From the NCBI RefSeq assembly GCF_000702065.1, contig NZ_JNKN01000008.1:1-64000 (forward strand): a stretch of 64,000 nt of DNA, given 5' to 3'. Source of the stretch: Kandleria vitulina DSM 20405 (GTDB lineage: Bacteria; Bacillota_I; Bacilli_A; Erysipelotrichales; Coprobacillaceae). Below the pieces are notes generated by a model that was not told the origin of the DNA, searched no databases, and saw only the letters and a program-made list of their open reading frames with translations. How positions within the stretch are numbered: the first letter of the stretch is position 1; every line of letters begins with the position of its first letter. The translations under genes were made by a program, and so were the position numbers. Below, one piece after another: positions 7,797 to 16,456 of this stretch.

Positions 7797-9473
7797 TTAA
7801 ATATTTGGGAAACGTATCGTGATAGTTGTTCCCACCTCTGGAGTACTTGTTAAAGTGAGTTTTCCTTTATTAAATGAAACAATATGTTTTACAATTGCCA
7901 ATCCCAATCCAGTACCGCCTTTCATACGACTACGTCCTTTATCGACACGGTAGAATCGTTCAAAGACACGGTTTTGATCTTCTTGAGGAATACCTATTCC
8001 TGTATCGCTTACTTCGATAAAAAGATCATCTTCATTTTTATAGACATTAACATTAACCAATCCTCCTGGATGATTATACTTAATAGCATTAGAAATAAGG
8101 TTACTTAACAAGTTAGCCATCTGTTGCGGATGGAACAGGATGTTAACATCTTCTACTTCCTTATGAATAGTAATCTCTTCTTTAAGACAAAGAGATTCAT
8201 AGCTTGAAACAATGTCTTCAACTGTACTTTTCATATTGACTGGTACTCGTTCTACAACGATATCATCATTATCAAAACGAGAGAGAAGAAGAATATCATT
8301 AATAAGATTGGACATATTATCCACCTGCTTTTGAATCTTCTCTAACATATCATGCTGAAGGGAAGGATCAGTAACAACCCCTTCTGATAGAAGTTCACTA
8401 TAGCCTCTAATTGAAGTAATCGGTGTCTTTAATTCATGTGAGACACTTGAGAAGAAATCTTCTCTCATCTTTTCCGCATTCTTAGCGGCAGTAATATCTA
8501 CAAAGAATAAGGCTGTACCAAAAGGAAACTTTGAAACATAACATTTATAGTAGCGATTATTTAATTTCAATTTAACGCGAATTTTTTCTTCTGGTGAATG
8601 CAAGGCATCACGAAGAGCTTCTAGCTTGATGTCCTTGAAGTCATCTTTTTCATGAAGTGGTCCCACAATCTTCTTGGCTGACTTATTGATACTAAGAACT
8701 CTTTTCTTTTCATCAAGAAGTATGAATCCTTCATTCATTCTTCGTATAATAAGATCAATTTTGTTTTGTTCAAACTGCGTTTCTCTCATCGATTTTCTTA
8801 ATCGATGAGAAAGCTTCTCAATCGTTGCAACGATATTATTGTATTCTTCATGAGGATACTTATGAACACTAAAACGATAGTCATCTGTCATATTGTTTAA
8901 GGATTCAGATATCTCAGTCAATGGCTGAGATATTCTTTTAGCAAGCAGTCTTGCAATAATGACAGCGACAATAAAAGCAATAGTGAAACTTAAAGCAAGA
9001 GAAGGTATCATCAGTGGCAGGAAGATACCAATGCCATTATAGGGAATGGATAATCTGACAATGTATTGTCCATCATAGTATGCTGCATACATTTCTCTTT
9101 CATTGATAGTTGAACTATTTCTAATCGCAAAGCCAGTATGATCTTTGCTTTTTAGTGCCTCTTTAACTTCTTCACGGTTTAAGTGATCTTTTCCTTGATG
9201 AATACCGTATGTATCCGCAATGACTTTTCCTTGTTTATCAATAACAGAAATTCTTGAATTATTTATTGATGATAAGGGACTAAGTTTATCAATCTGCTTG
9301 TTAAAATCTTTTTTATTGTTAAGGGCATAATCAATAAGCTGAACATCATAGATCAGTCTTTCTTTTGTATTATCTACCTGCTTAAATGAGAACAGTACAA
9401 AAGTAATTGATGAAGTAATGACAAGGGATATAAGTAGGACGATAATGAAATGCTTGATAATATATCTAGTCAT
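7797..9473 (-). CDS. Sensor histidine kinase, PhoR/WalK-like with PAS domain
   Basis: This 558-residue membrane kinase has one transmembrane helix near residues 8-30, an extracytoplasmic sensor domain, and a second helix near 150-175. These are followed by HAMP, a PAS domain (QNKIDLIIRRMNEGFILLD...), the phospho-acceptor box FFSSVSHELKTPITSIRGYSELL, and an ATPase domain with N-box LISNAIKYN, DTGIGIPQED and GGTGLGLAIVKHI. The layout matches PhoR/PnpS kinases. Its start overlaps the end of the response-regulator gene by 8 bases, so the pair is cotranscribed. The signal is unknown; no phosphate-transport genes are adjacent. Confidence 0.9.
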   Translation of the reverse strand: MTRYIIKHFIIVLLISLVITSSITFVLFSFKQVDNTKERLIYDVQLIDYALNNKKDFNKQIDKLSPLSSINNSRISVIDKQGKVIADTYGIHQGKDHLNREEVKEALKSKDHTGFAIRNSSTINEREMYAAYYDGQYIVRLSIPYNGIGIFLPLMIPSLALSFTIAFIVAVIIARLLAKRISQPLTEISESLNNMTDDYRFSVHKYPHEEYNNIVATIEKLSHRLRKSMRETQFEQNKIDLIIRRMNEGFILLDEKKRVLSINKSAKKIVGPLHEKDDFKDIKLEALRDALHSPEEKIRVKLKLNNRYYKCYVSKFPFGTALFFVDITAAKNAEKMREDFFSSVSHELKTPITSIRGYSELLSEGVVTDPSLQHDMLEKIQKQVDNMSNLINDILLLSRFDNDDIVVERVPVNMKSTVEDIVSSYESLCLKEEITIHKEVEDVNILFHPQQMANLLSNLISNAIKYNHPGGLVNVNVYKNEDDLFIEVSDTGIGIPQEDQNRVFERFYRVDKGRSRMKGGTGLGLAIVKHIVSFNKGKLTLTSTPEVGTTITIRFPNI

Positions 9474-10146
9474 TGAGATCCTCTATAAAACGATAGCCCA
9501 CTGATCGTATTGTCTTAATATATTTTGTCCCATCATCTTTAAGCTTCGCTCTTAATGATCTGATATGTACATCAATTGAACGAGACTCTCCTACATAGTC
9601 ATAACCCCATATTTCTTGCAAGAGTTCTTCTCTTTTTACAACATGATCTCTGTTTTCTATAAGATAGACGAGAACCTGATATTCTTTGTGAGTAAGTTCT
9701 ATCTTCTCTTCGTTTAAGATCACATTGTGGGCATTGTCATCTATTCTTAATGTGGAGGTATGGAAAACTTTTCCTAACTTTTTAGAGCGTCTTAAAAGTG
9801 AACGTACTCGTGCATTAAGTTCTAATACCCCAAATGGTTTTGTCATATAGTCATCACAGCCACAGTCTAATCCTCTTACTTTGTCTATTTCTCTGTTTTT
9901 AGCAGATAGGATCATCAATGGTAATTCTTTATCCTTTTCTCTAATAAGCTTGATTGCTTCAATGCCATCCATTTCTGGCAACATGATATCAAAGATTGCT
10001 AAATCGGGTGTTTCCTTGTTTATTTCTTTAACAGCATCTTCTGCATTATCAAATAAGGTGATTTCATACCCATTAGATTCTAATGCTAGTTTCACTATTT
10101 CCTGAATATTTTCATCATCTTCTACTACAAATACTCTTTCTGCCAT
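9466..10146 (-). CDS. Response regulator, OmpR/PhoP family
   Basis: This 226-residue regulator has a receiver domain with acidic pocket VVEDDENIQ and phospho-acceptor aspartate in LAIFDIMLPEMDG, then a winged-helix DNA-binding domain ending RSIDVHIRSLRAKLKDDGTKYIKTIRSVGYRF. The start at MAERVF has AAAGGAG 8 bases upstream; a longer in-frame start is not supported. It is the first gene of the two-component operon and is divergent from the YitT-like gene. Confidence 0.92.
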   Translation of the reverse strand: MAERVFVVEDDENIQEIVKLALESNGYEITLFDNAEDAVKEINKETPDLAIFDIMLPEMDGIEAIKLIREKDKELPLMILSAKNREIDKVRGLDCGCDDYMTKPFGVLELNARVRSLLRRSKKLGKVFHTSTLRIDDNAHNVILNEEKIELTHKEYQVLVYLIENRDHVVKREELLQEIWGYDYVGESRSIDVHIRSLRAKLKDDGTKYIKTIRSVGYRFIEDLND

Positions 10147-10170
10147 GCTTCTACTCCTTTTATACAAATC

Positions 10171-10200
10171 TTATCATAAAAAAAGTAAAGATAATGTCAA
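10171..10200 (-). promoter_or_regulatory. Promoter of the two-component operon
   Basis: On the minus strand TTGACA, an 18-nt spacer and TGATAA lie about 25 nt before the response-regulator start. Confidence 0.55.
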
Positions 10201-10253
10201 TAACCTGTTTTCTTTAATTGCTAAAAAGGTTAGAATGGCTCCAGGTGAAAATT

Positions 10254-11114
10254 ATGAAATCTATTATTATCAAGTATATAAAATCTTTTCTCTTTGTCTT
10301 ATTGGCATCTTTGATCATGTCATTTAACATTAAGACATTCGTTCATTCAGGGAATCTGGTTCCAGGTGGTCTTACAGGGATGACTTTGCTTATTCAAAGA
10401 AGTGCGATGAAGTTCTTTGATCTTCCTCTTCCCTATTCCATTATCAATATTGCATTAAATGCGGTTCCAGCAGCTTTAGGATTTAAACTTGTGGGCAAGA
10501 AGTTTACCGCCTTCAGTGTTATTATGATTATCTTGAACTCTTTTATGGTTGATCTTCTTCCAAGTTATACCATTACCAATGACCCATTGTTAATTGCGTT
10601 ATTTGGTGGTCTACTAAATGGTATTGCAATTACGATTGCCTTAAAAGGAAAAGCCAGTTCGGGAGGAACTGACTTTATTGCCATATTTTTAAATAGAAAA
10701 TATAACATGTCATCATGGAATATTATTTTAGGTCTTAATATCTGTATTCTTATTACAGCAGGCTTCCTATTTGGCTTTGAAGCTTCCCTTTACTCCATTG
10801 TTTTTCAATTTGTTTCCACTGAAGCTATCAAGACTTTCCATACCAATGATCATCAGATCACAATGTTTATTGTTACAAATAAAGCTGATGAAATTGAAAA
10901 GATGCTTTATGAGAAAACAAAACATGGAAGTACAAGAATTTCTGCTAAAGGAAGCTATAAGCATGAAAATCGTACTATGCTTTATTCAGTCATAAGTGAA
11001 AATGAATTATCGATAGCCATGGATTCTATCATGACCATTGATCCTAATGCTTTTGTCAATGTCACCCACTCTATGGCAATTAAAGGAAAATTTTATCAGG
11101 AACCTTTGGATTAG
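10254..11114 (+). CDS. YitT family membrane protein (DUF161/DUF2179)
   Basis: This is a 286-residue protein with about five or six hydrophobic segments (SFLFVLLASLIMSF, YSIINIALNAVPAAL, FSVIMIILNSFMVDLL, LLIALFGGLLNGIAITIAL, IILGLNICILITAGFLFGF) and the family motif GNLVPGGLTGMTLLI. A cytoplasmic C-terminal DUF2179 domain follows (DHQITMFIVTNKADEIEKMLYEKTKHGSTRI). Function in the family is not established. ATG at 10254 is preferred over a TTG at 10218 because AGGTGA sits 6 bases upstream. It ends at its own terminator. Confidence 0.88.
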   Translation: MKSIIIKYIKSFLFVLLASLIMSFNIKTFVHSGNLVPGGLTGMTLLIQRSAMKFFDLPLPYSIINIALNAVPAALGFKLVGKKFTAFSVIMIILNSFMVDLLPSYTITNDPLLIALFGGLLNGIAITIALKGKASSGGTDFIAIFLNRKYNMSSWNIILGLNICILITAGFLFGFEASLYSIVFQFVSTEAIKTFHTNDHQITMFIVTNKADEIEKMLYEKTKHGSTRISAKGSYKHENRTMLYSVISENELSIAMDSIMTIDPNAFVNVTHSMAIKGKFYQEPLD

Positions 11115-11139
11115 CACATTTTCAGAATGTGCTTTTTTT
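11113..11139 (+). terminator. Terminator of the YitT-like gene
   Basis: AGCACATT and AATGTGCT pair over 8 bp around a 4-nt loop and are followed by a run of seven or eight T. Confidence 0.85.
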
Positions 11140-11186
11140 GTATTTTTTATTGGATCCTTTGTTAAAATGAAAATGGAGGATATGAT

Positions 11187-12032
11187 ATGAAAAAAATAAT
11201 ATTTCTTGATGTAGATGGTACATTAATCAACTATGAAGCAAAACTGCCTGTCTCTGCTGAAAAAGCAGTCAATATGGCTAGAGAAAATGGACATAAGGTC
11301 TATATTTGTACTGGATGCTCTAAGGCTGAAATTGAACAGCGTGATTTTAGAACTATGAAACTAGATGGCATGATTGGTGCTAATGGTGGGTATGTGGAAG
11401 ATCAAGGAGAAGTCATCATGCACAAGAGTCTTTCTAAAGACGATGTAAAAGCGATTGTTAATTGGTGCAATGAAAGAGAAATAGGCTTTTATCTTGAAGC
11501 AAACAGTGGAATGTATATCAATGACTACTATATCAAGCAGGGGCCAGAAGCTTTAGCGAAGTATGTTCTTGGCAAAGGGAAAAAGATTGATGATCTTGCT
11601 AAATTTAAAGCGGAAAGCATGAATCAGTATATTCATCTTCAAGGAGAAGATCTCTATCGTGATGATGTCAATAAAGTATCATTCGTCTTAAGAAGCTATC
11701 AGGATCATCTTGATTCTATCAAAGACTTCCCTAACCTTGTTGCTAATACATGGGGTGGAAAAGATGAGCAGGCTTTATTTGGTGATCTTGGCGTTAAGGG
11801 TATTACTAAGAAACATGCGATTGAAGTATTGCTTGATCATCTTCATGCTAGTAAAGAAGAAACAATTTCATTTGGTGATGCGAAAATTGATTTATCTATG
11901 TTTGAATGCTGCAATTATAATGTCGCTATGGGAAATGGTGGAAAACAGATCAAGGAAGCTGCTGATTATATTACTGATGATGTTGATGAAGATGGCTTAT
12001 ATAATGCCTTTAAGAAACTTAATCTCATATAA
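11187..12032 (+). CDS. HAD superfamily phosphatase, Cof-type
   Basis: This 281-residue cytoplasmic phosphatase has motif I FLDVDGTLIN with the nucleophile and general-acid aspartates, motif II ICTGCSKAE (usually CTGR in this group, here Cys-Ser), and the C-terminal motif ISFGDAKIDLSMFECCNYNVAMGNG, which normally reads GDxxND and here reads GDAKID. A large C2B cap lies between motifs II and III. Substrates of this group are usually sugar phosphates or flavin/PLP phosphates, and cannot be told from sequence. GGAGG lies 6-7 bases upstream of the ATG. Single-gene unit. Confidence 0.88.
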   Translation: MKKIIFLDVDGTLINYEAKLPVSAEKAVNMARENGHKVYICTGCSKAEIEQRDFRTMKLDGMIGANGGYVEDQGEVIMHKSLSKDDVKAIVNWCNEREIGFYLEANSGMYINDYYIKQGPEALAKYVLGKGKKIDDLAKFKAESMNQYIHLQGEDLYRDDVNKVSFVLRSYQDHLDSIKDFPNLVANTWGGKDEQALFGDLGVKGITKKHAIEVLLDHLHASKEETISFGDAKIDLSMFECCNYNVAMGNGGKQIKEAADYITDDVDEDGLYNAFKKLNLI

Positions 12033-12035
12033 AAA

Positions 12036-12060
12036 AGAATGGCCTAGGCCATTCTCTTTT
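12036..12060. terminator. Bidirectional terminator between HAD gene and serA
   Basis: AGAATGGCCTAGGCCATTCT is a perfect palindrome with A-rich left and T-rich right flanks. Confidence 0.8.
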
Positions 12061-12062
12061 TA

Positions 12063-13232
12063 TTAGAATACTACTTTTGCAATAATACGTGCCTTGATGA
12101 CACCTTCCTGTTTTTCAATAGCTTTAGTGATATCTTCACTTAAATCATTAGTATCAATGATTGTGTAAGCATAGTCTCCTTTTGCCTTATTGACCATGTT
12201 TTCGATGTTCATATCTTTTTTAGCAATAGTACCAGCGAACTTCGCTAACATGTTAGGAATGTTCTTATGAATAATACATAATCTATATGTAGTAGTACGT
12301 GGTTCTACAACTGATGGGAAGTTAACTGAATGTTTGATATTACCGTTTTCTAAGAATTCTCTGATTTCATCAACGGCCATAGTTGCACAGTTTTCTTCTG
12401 ATTCTGGAGTAGATGCACCTAAATGTGGCATTACCACAACATTTTCAGTGTTAGCTAGTTTTTCACTACCGAAGTCAGTAATATAACGTGCTACTTTATT
12501 TTTTCTTAAAGCATCGATCATGTCTTCTTCATTGACAAGATCACCACGTGCAAAGTTTAAGATATGCACGCCTGATTTCATCAAATTGATAGCTTTTTCA
12601 TCAATCATCCCCTGTGTTTCTGGAGTTGATGGAACATGAATTGTAATATAGTCACATTCTTTGAAGATTTCTTCTACAGTGCTCGCTTTACGAACCCATT
12701 TTGACATTCCCCAAGCTGCATTTACTGAAATATATGGATCATATCCATGAACTTCCATACCAAGCTTAACAGCAGCGTTAGCTACTGCTACACCGATGGC
12801 ACCAAGTCCGATAACCCCTAATTTCTTTCCATCGATTTCAGGTCCGACAAATGCCTTCTTTCCTGCTTCTACCTGTTTAGCATAGTCGTCACCTTTTAAT
12901 GATTTAGCCCATTCGATTCCTTCTAATACACGTCTAGAAGAAAGGAATAAGGCACAAAGTACCAATTCTTTAACCGCATTGGCATTTGCTCCTGGTGTAT
13001 TGAATACGACAATCCCCTTTTTAGCGCATTCTTCTACTGGAATATTATTTGTACCTGCCCCCGCACGTGCAATTGCTTTTAAATTTTCTGGGAAATCATA
13101 GTCATGAAGTTTTGCAGATCTGACAAGAATCGCATCTTCGTTTTCAACATTTTCCCCTACTTCATATCTTTCGTCAAATAACTGCAATCCCTTTTCAGAG
13201 ATCTTATTGACTGTCTTAACCTTAATAGCCAT
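12063..13232 (-). CDS. serA: D-3-phosphoglycerate dehydrogenase
   Basis: This 389-residue NAD enzyme oxidises 3-phosphoglycerate to 3-phosphohydroxypyruvate, the first step of serine synthesis. The Rossmann loop GVIGLGAIGVAVANAAVKLGMEV, the substrate-arginine segment ILNFARGDLVNEED and the catalytic-histidine segment VMPHLGASTPESEENCA are present. The C-terminus carries a short ACT-like domain (KNIPNMLAKFAGTIAKKDMNIENM), which could bind serine for feedback control. The long intervening domain of Bacillus-type enzymes is absent, giving the compact form. It lies 15 nt after serC in the same operon. SerB is not nearby. Confidence 0.95.
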   Translation of the reverse strand: MAIKVKTVNKISEKGLQLFDERYEVGENVENEDAILVRSAKLHDYDFPENLKAIARAGAGTNNIPVEECAKKGIVVFNTPGANANAVKELVLCALFLSSRRVLEGIEWAKSLKGDDYAKQVEAGKKAFVGPEIDGKKLGVIGLGAIGVAVANAAVKLGMEVHGYDPYISVNAAWGMSKWVRKASTVEEIFKECDYITIHVPSTPETQGMIDEKAINLMKSGVHILNFARGDLVNEEDMIDALRKNKVARYITDFGSEKLANTENVVVMPHLGASTPESEENCATMAVDEIREFLENGNIKHSVNFPSVVEPRTTTYRLCIIHKNIPNMLAKFAGTIAKKDMNIENMVNKAKGDYAYTIIDTNDLSEDITKAIEKQEGVIKARIIAKVVF

Positions 13233-13247
13233 ATTTTTTCCCCCGAA

Positions 13248-14333
13248 TTAACGATTTTCTTCTTCAAATTTCTTCATGAACTGAAGTAGATATTCTACTC
13301 CTTCATAAGGCATTGCATTATAAATAGAAGCTCTAATGCCACCTACAGCACGATGTCCTTTTAAGTTTGTCATGCCTGCTTCAATTGATTCTTTTACAAA
13401 TTTAGCATCTAGATCTTTATTTGGTGTCTTGAATGCCACATTCATACGTGAACGTGAGCCTTTTTCTGTTTCGTAGATATAGAAATCACTTTGATCAAGA
13501 TAATCCTGTAATAAAGCAGCTTTCTTGATATTGCGTTTTTCCATTTCTTCAAGTCCACCCTGTTTTTCAACCCATTTAAGCACAAGTCCTAAAACATAGA
13601 TAGCGTATGCTGGTGGTGTATTGTACATAGAATCTTTATCTGCCATTGTGTCGTATTCAGCTAATACCTGAATGTTTTCTTTATGTGGCTTAATTAAATC
13701 TTCTCTAATGATCACAACACCTAAACCGGCGATTCCCATGTTTTTCTGTGCGCCTGCATAAATTACGCCATAGCGTGATACATCTACTGGTCTAGATAAG
13801 ATATCTGAAGACATATCTGCTACAAGTGGTGCTCCTTTTGTATCAGGTACATAATTCCACTCTGTTCCATAGATTGTGTTGTTCTGGCAGATATGAACAT
13901 AGTCGATATCATCTCTGATATCTAATTCATCCTGTGTTGGAATATGTGTATAGTTGTTATCTTTGCCATCATAGGCAATATGAACATCTCCAAATTTAGC
14001 TGCTTCCTGTGCTGCCTTCTTAGAGAAATTTCCAGTTACGACATAGTCAGCTCTTCCCTTGTCCATTAAGTTAAGGGCCACAGCACCAAACTGCTGTGTT
14101 GCTCCACCATGTAAGAATAAGATTTTATAGTTATCTGGAATATTCATTAATCTTTTTAAAGTTGCTTTTGTATCATCAAAAATTTTCTGGTATGTGGAGG
14201 ATCTATGACTCATCTCCATTACGCTCATACCAGAGCCTTCATAATTTAGCATCTGATCACGTGCTGTCTCCAATACTTCCAATGGAAGCTGTGAAGGCCC
14301 CGCACTAAAATTGTAAACTCTTTTGTTAGTCAT
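13248..14333 (-). CDS. serC: Phosphoserine aminotransferase
   Basis: This 361-residue PLP enzyme transaminates 3-phosphohydroxypyruvate with glutamate to give phosphoserine. The N-terminus VYNFSAGPSQLPLEVLE and SGMSVMEMSHRSSTYQKI, and the PLP-lysine motif IYAGAQKNMGIAGLGVVI are diagnostic. The C-terminus AVGGIRASIYNAMPYEGVEYLLQFM is typical. It is the first gene of serC-serA with a strong promoter about 30 bases upstream and a GGAGGAG ribosome site. Confidence 0.96.
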   Translation of the reverse strand: MTNKRVYNFSAGPSQLPLEVLETARDQMLNYEGSGMSVMEMSHRSSTYQKIFDDTKATLKRLMNIPDNYKILFLHGGATQQFGAVALNLMDKGRADYVVTGNFSKKAAQEAAKFGDVHIAYDGKDNNYTHIPTQDELDIRDDIDYVHICQNNTIYGTEWNYVPDTKGAPLVADMSSDILSRPVDVSRYGVIYAGAQKNMGIAGLGVVIIREDLIKPHKENIQVLAEYDTMADKDSMYNTPPAYAIYVLGLVLKWVEKQGGLEEMEKRNIKKAALLQDYLDQSDFYIYETEKGSRSRMNVAFKTPNKDLDAKFVKESIEAGMTNLKGHRAVGGIRASIYNAMPYEGVEYLLQFMKKFEEENR

Positions 14334-14364
14334 TCTTTCTCCTCCTCAAAACTAATTTAATGAG

Positions 14365-14393
14365 ATTATATGTCTTTTCCATAAATTTGTAAA
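14365..14393 (-). promoter_or_regulatory. Sigma-A promoter of serC-serA
   Basis: On the minus strand TTTACA, a 17-nt spacer and a consensus TATAAT precede serC. The region from here to the folT promoter at 14495 is AT-rich with no other feature seen. Confidence 0.8.
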
Positions 14394-14494
14394 CAGTGAT
14401 TATTAAAAAAGACAAATAATTTATACATTTTTATTTTTTGTATACAATTAATTAGGCATGTGACAATAATTTGTCTGAAGATTCAAATTCTTCC

Positions 14495-14523
14495 TTGCAT
14501 AGTTTGCTAAGTTACTATATAGT
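14495..14523 (+). promoter_or_regulatory. Sigma-A promoter of the folT transcript
   Basis: TTGCAT and TATAGT are separated by 17 nt. Transcription should start near 14530, just before the riboswitch. Confidence 0.7.
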
Positions 14524-14542
14524 AATGTCATAAATTAAAAGT

Positions 14543-14639
14543 GCAGAGTAGATGACGAGGCGTTAAGTGCCTAGTGAACGGGGAGTTGTCACTAGGACGA
14601 AAAGTATTATCTTGCGGTTTCATCATCGCATCCCGCTGC
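14543..14639 (+). promoter_or_regulatory. Tetrahydrofolate (THF) riboswitch
   Basis: The 97-nt element starts GCAGAGTAGATGA and ends CATCGCATCCCGCTGC, with the internal conserved block GGCGTTAAGTGCC and the arm pair CCTAGTG/CACTAGG. The outer stem is GCAG/CTGC, with GATGA pairing to TCATC inside. These blocks match the class I THF riboswitch consensus known from Firmicutes folT and folate genes. Its place directly in front of a FolT-type transporter agrees. Ligand binding normally lowers expression of folate uptake. Confidence 0.93.
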
Positions 14640-14654
14640 TACAGACTAGGTACT

Positions 14655-14700
14655 AGACACCTTCAATGTAGTAAAAGGACATACTGCAGAGGAGGTGTTT
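14655..14700 (+). promoter_or_regulatory. Expression platform: anti-Shine-Dalgarno helix of the THF riboswitch
   Basis: AGACACCT (14655-14662) can pair over 8 bp, with one G-T, to AGGTGTTT (14693-14700), which includes part of the folT ribosome site. No T-rich terminator follows the aptamer, so control of translation start is likely. The ACTAGGTACTAG stretch at 14645-14656 also resembles the aptamer arm CTAGTG/CACTAG and could form the competing fold. Confidence 0.6.
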
Positions 14701-14703
14701 TTG

Positions 14704-15228
14704 ATGTCTAAATTGAAAGACATAAAAGTTTTAAGTGCTGCTGCCATGTTAGCAGCAATCGCAATTGTGCTCGGATTCTTTAAGATCCCTTTAAATCAAG
14801 TGATTGAAATCAGATTCGGGTCACTCCCACTATCAGTAACTGGATTCTTATTTGGTCCTGTTATTGGTGCTATCGTTGGTGCTGTCGCTGATGTAGGAGG
14901 ATACTTAATTCGTCCTACTGGTCCATTCTTTGTGGGCTTCACAATCAGCAGTATTGTGGCTGGTACGATTTTTGGTGTTATGCTTCACAATAAAGAAGTG
15001 ACAATCTGGAGAATTGTATTAACAGAAGTCTTACAGATGCTTATTGTTAATCTATTCCTTAATACCTTATGGTTATCCATGCTTTATGGTAAAGCGTTCA
15101 TTCCACTAGTTGGTGCACGTATTGTCAAGGAACTTATCATGTTGCCTATCAACTGTGCATTAATCACGTTTATCTTAAAGTCAGTAAGCCACATTCCACA
15201 ATTAAAAAAGAGTGTCACACTCAACTAA
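14704..15228 (+). CDS. folT: Folate-specific ECF transporter S component
   Basis: This 174-residue integral membrane protein has about six hydrophobic segments. It carries the AAMLAAIAIVLGFFKI N-terminus, the IRFGSLPLSVTGFLFGPVIGAIVGAVADVGGYLIRP signature of FolT-type S components, and a C-terminal MLPINCALITFIL helix. It binds folate and works with the shared EcfT/EcfA1/EcfA2 module, which is not in this window. The ATG at 14704 follows GGAGG by 8 bases; a GTG at 14695 overlaps that site and is rejected. Control by the upstream THF riboswitch strongly supports the substrate. Confidence 0.93.
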   Translation: MSKLKDIKVLSAAAMLAAIAIVLGFFKIPLNQVIEIRFGSLPLSVTGFLFGPVIGAIVGAVADVGGYLIRPTGPFFVGFTISSIVAGTIFGVMLHNKEVTIWRIVLTEVLQMLIVNLFLNTLWLSMLYGKAFIPLVGARIVKELIMLPINCALITFILKSVSHIPQLKKSVTLN

Positions 15229-15249
15229 AAAGACCTTCGGGTCTTTTTT
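15227..15249 (+). terminator. Terminator of folT
   Basis: AAAAGACC and GGTCTTTT flank a TTCG tetraloop and are followed by T residues. Confidence 0.88.
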
Positions 15250-15325
15250 CATGCTTTAAGCATATTTTTCTTATAAACTTGACAAAGGTGCTATAATACA
15301 TGTGATTTGAAAGGAGAAATTTCTA

Positions 15326-16453
15326 ATGAGCAAAGTTGATATTATTTCTGGCTTCCTTGGAGCTGGTAAAACAACATTAATAAAAAAACTATTAAAAGAA
15401 TCATCTTTAAAAGATGAAAAAGTTGTCTTAATTGAAAACGAATTTGGAGAAATCGGCATCGATGGTGGCTTCATGAGAGAAGCTGGCGTTGAAGTCAATG
15501 AATTATCTCAGGGCTGCATCTGTTGTAGTCTTGTAGGTGACTTTGAAAAATCACTTTCTGAAGTTATTGAATCATATCATCCTGATCGTATTATCATTGA
15601 ACCTTCTGGTGTTGGTAAGCTTTCAGATATCATTGCAGCAGTTAAGAATGTAAAGAGTCAGGAACTTGAACTTGATCGTTTCTTAGCTGTAGTAGATGCT
15701 AAAAAATGTAAGATGTATCATAAGAACTTCGGTGAATTCTTCAACAACCAGATCGCCTCTGCTTCTTGTGTTGTTCTTTCAAGAACACAGGATGTTACTG
15801 AAGAAAAAATTGAAGAATGTCTTGATATCGTAAGAGAACTTAATGATCATGCTCCAGTTGTTACAACTAGCTGGGATGACATTACTGGTGATCAGATTCT
15901 TGAAGCTACTAATAACAAAGAAGCTTTAGAAAAAGCTTTAGTAGCTGCTGAATTGGAACATCAGCATGAACATGAACATCATCACCATCATCATGAACAT
16001 GATCATGACCATGAATGTGAATGTGGTCATCATCACCATGATCATGAAGAATGTGAATGTGGACATCACCATGAACATGAACATCATCACCATCATCATG
16101 ACCATGATCATTCACATGCAGCTATTCATGATGAAGAAAGTAAAGCTTACTTTGATGAAGATGATTTACATGATGCTGATGAAGTCTTCAACTCAATTGG
16201 TATTGAAACAGCACACGCTTTCTCTCATGATGAATTAGATGAAAAACTTAAGGTTCTTGCTAGTGATCATTCTTTAGGTCATATTCTTCGTTCTAAGGGT
16301 ATTGTAAAAGGAAAAGATGGAAAATGGTTTGAGTTTGATTTTGTAGCAGGTGATTATGAAATCAGAGAAACTACACCTGATGTAGGTGGAAGACTATGTG
16401 TAATTGGACAGGATATTGATGCCCATAAAATTTATGCATTAATGAAAGGATAA
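15326..16453 (+). CDS. COG0523/CobW-type metallochaperone GTPase with His-rich metal-binding loop
   Basis: This 375-residue G3E-family GTPase has Walker A GFLGAGKTT at residues 9-17, the family's metal-binding CxCC motif (GCICC) at 64-67, and IIEPSGVGKL as Walker B region. A low-complexity insert at about residues 211-267 holds some 30 histidines and two CECG motifs, suited to hold zinc or another soft metal. A CobW C-terminal domain follows. Related proteins (ZagA/YciC, ZNG1) hand zinc to target proteins. It starts an apparent two-gene unit with the fused GTPase-DUF1980 gene 3 nt downstream. TATAAT at 15292-15297 may be its -10; no clear Zur box is seen. Confidence 0.9.
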   Translation: MSKVDIISGFLGAGKTTLIKKLLKESSLKDEKVVLIENEFGEIGIDGGFMREAGVEVNELSQGCICCSLVGDFEKSLSEVIESYHPDRIIIEPSGVGKLSDIIAAVKNVKSQELELDRFLAVVDAKKCKMYHKNFGEFFNNQIASASCVVLSRTQDVTEEKIEECLDIVRELNDHAPVVTTSWDDITGDQILEATNNKEALEKALVAAELEHQHEHEHHHHHHEHDHDHECECGHHHHDHEECECGHHHEHEHHHHHHDHDHSHAAIHDEESKAYFDEDDLHDADEVFNSIGIETAHAFSHDELDEKLKVLASDHSLGHILRSKGIVKGKDGKWFEFDFVAGDYEIRETTPDVGGRLCVIGQDIDAHKIYALMKG

Positions 16454-16456
16454 AAC

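Noticed and set aside
15909-16238. CAT/GAT-rich repeated sequence that could be taken for a CRISPR-like or tandem repeat, with open frames on both strands
   Set aside because: The period is codon-based and irregular, and encodes the His/Asp/Glu loop of the COG0523 GTPase.
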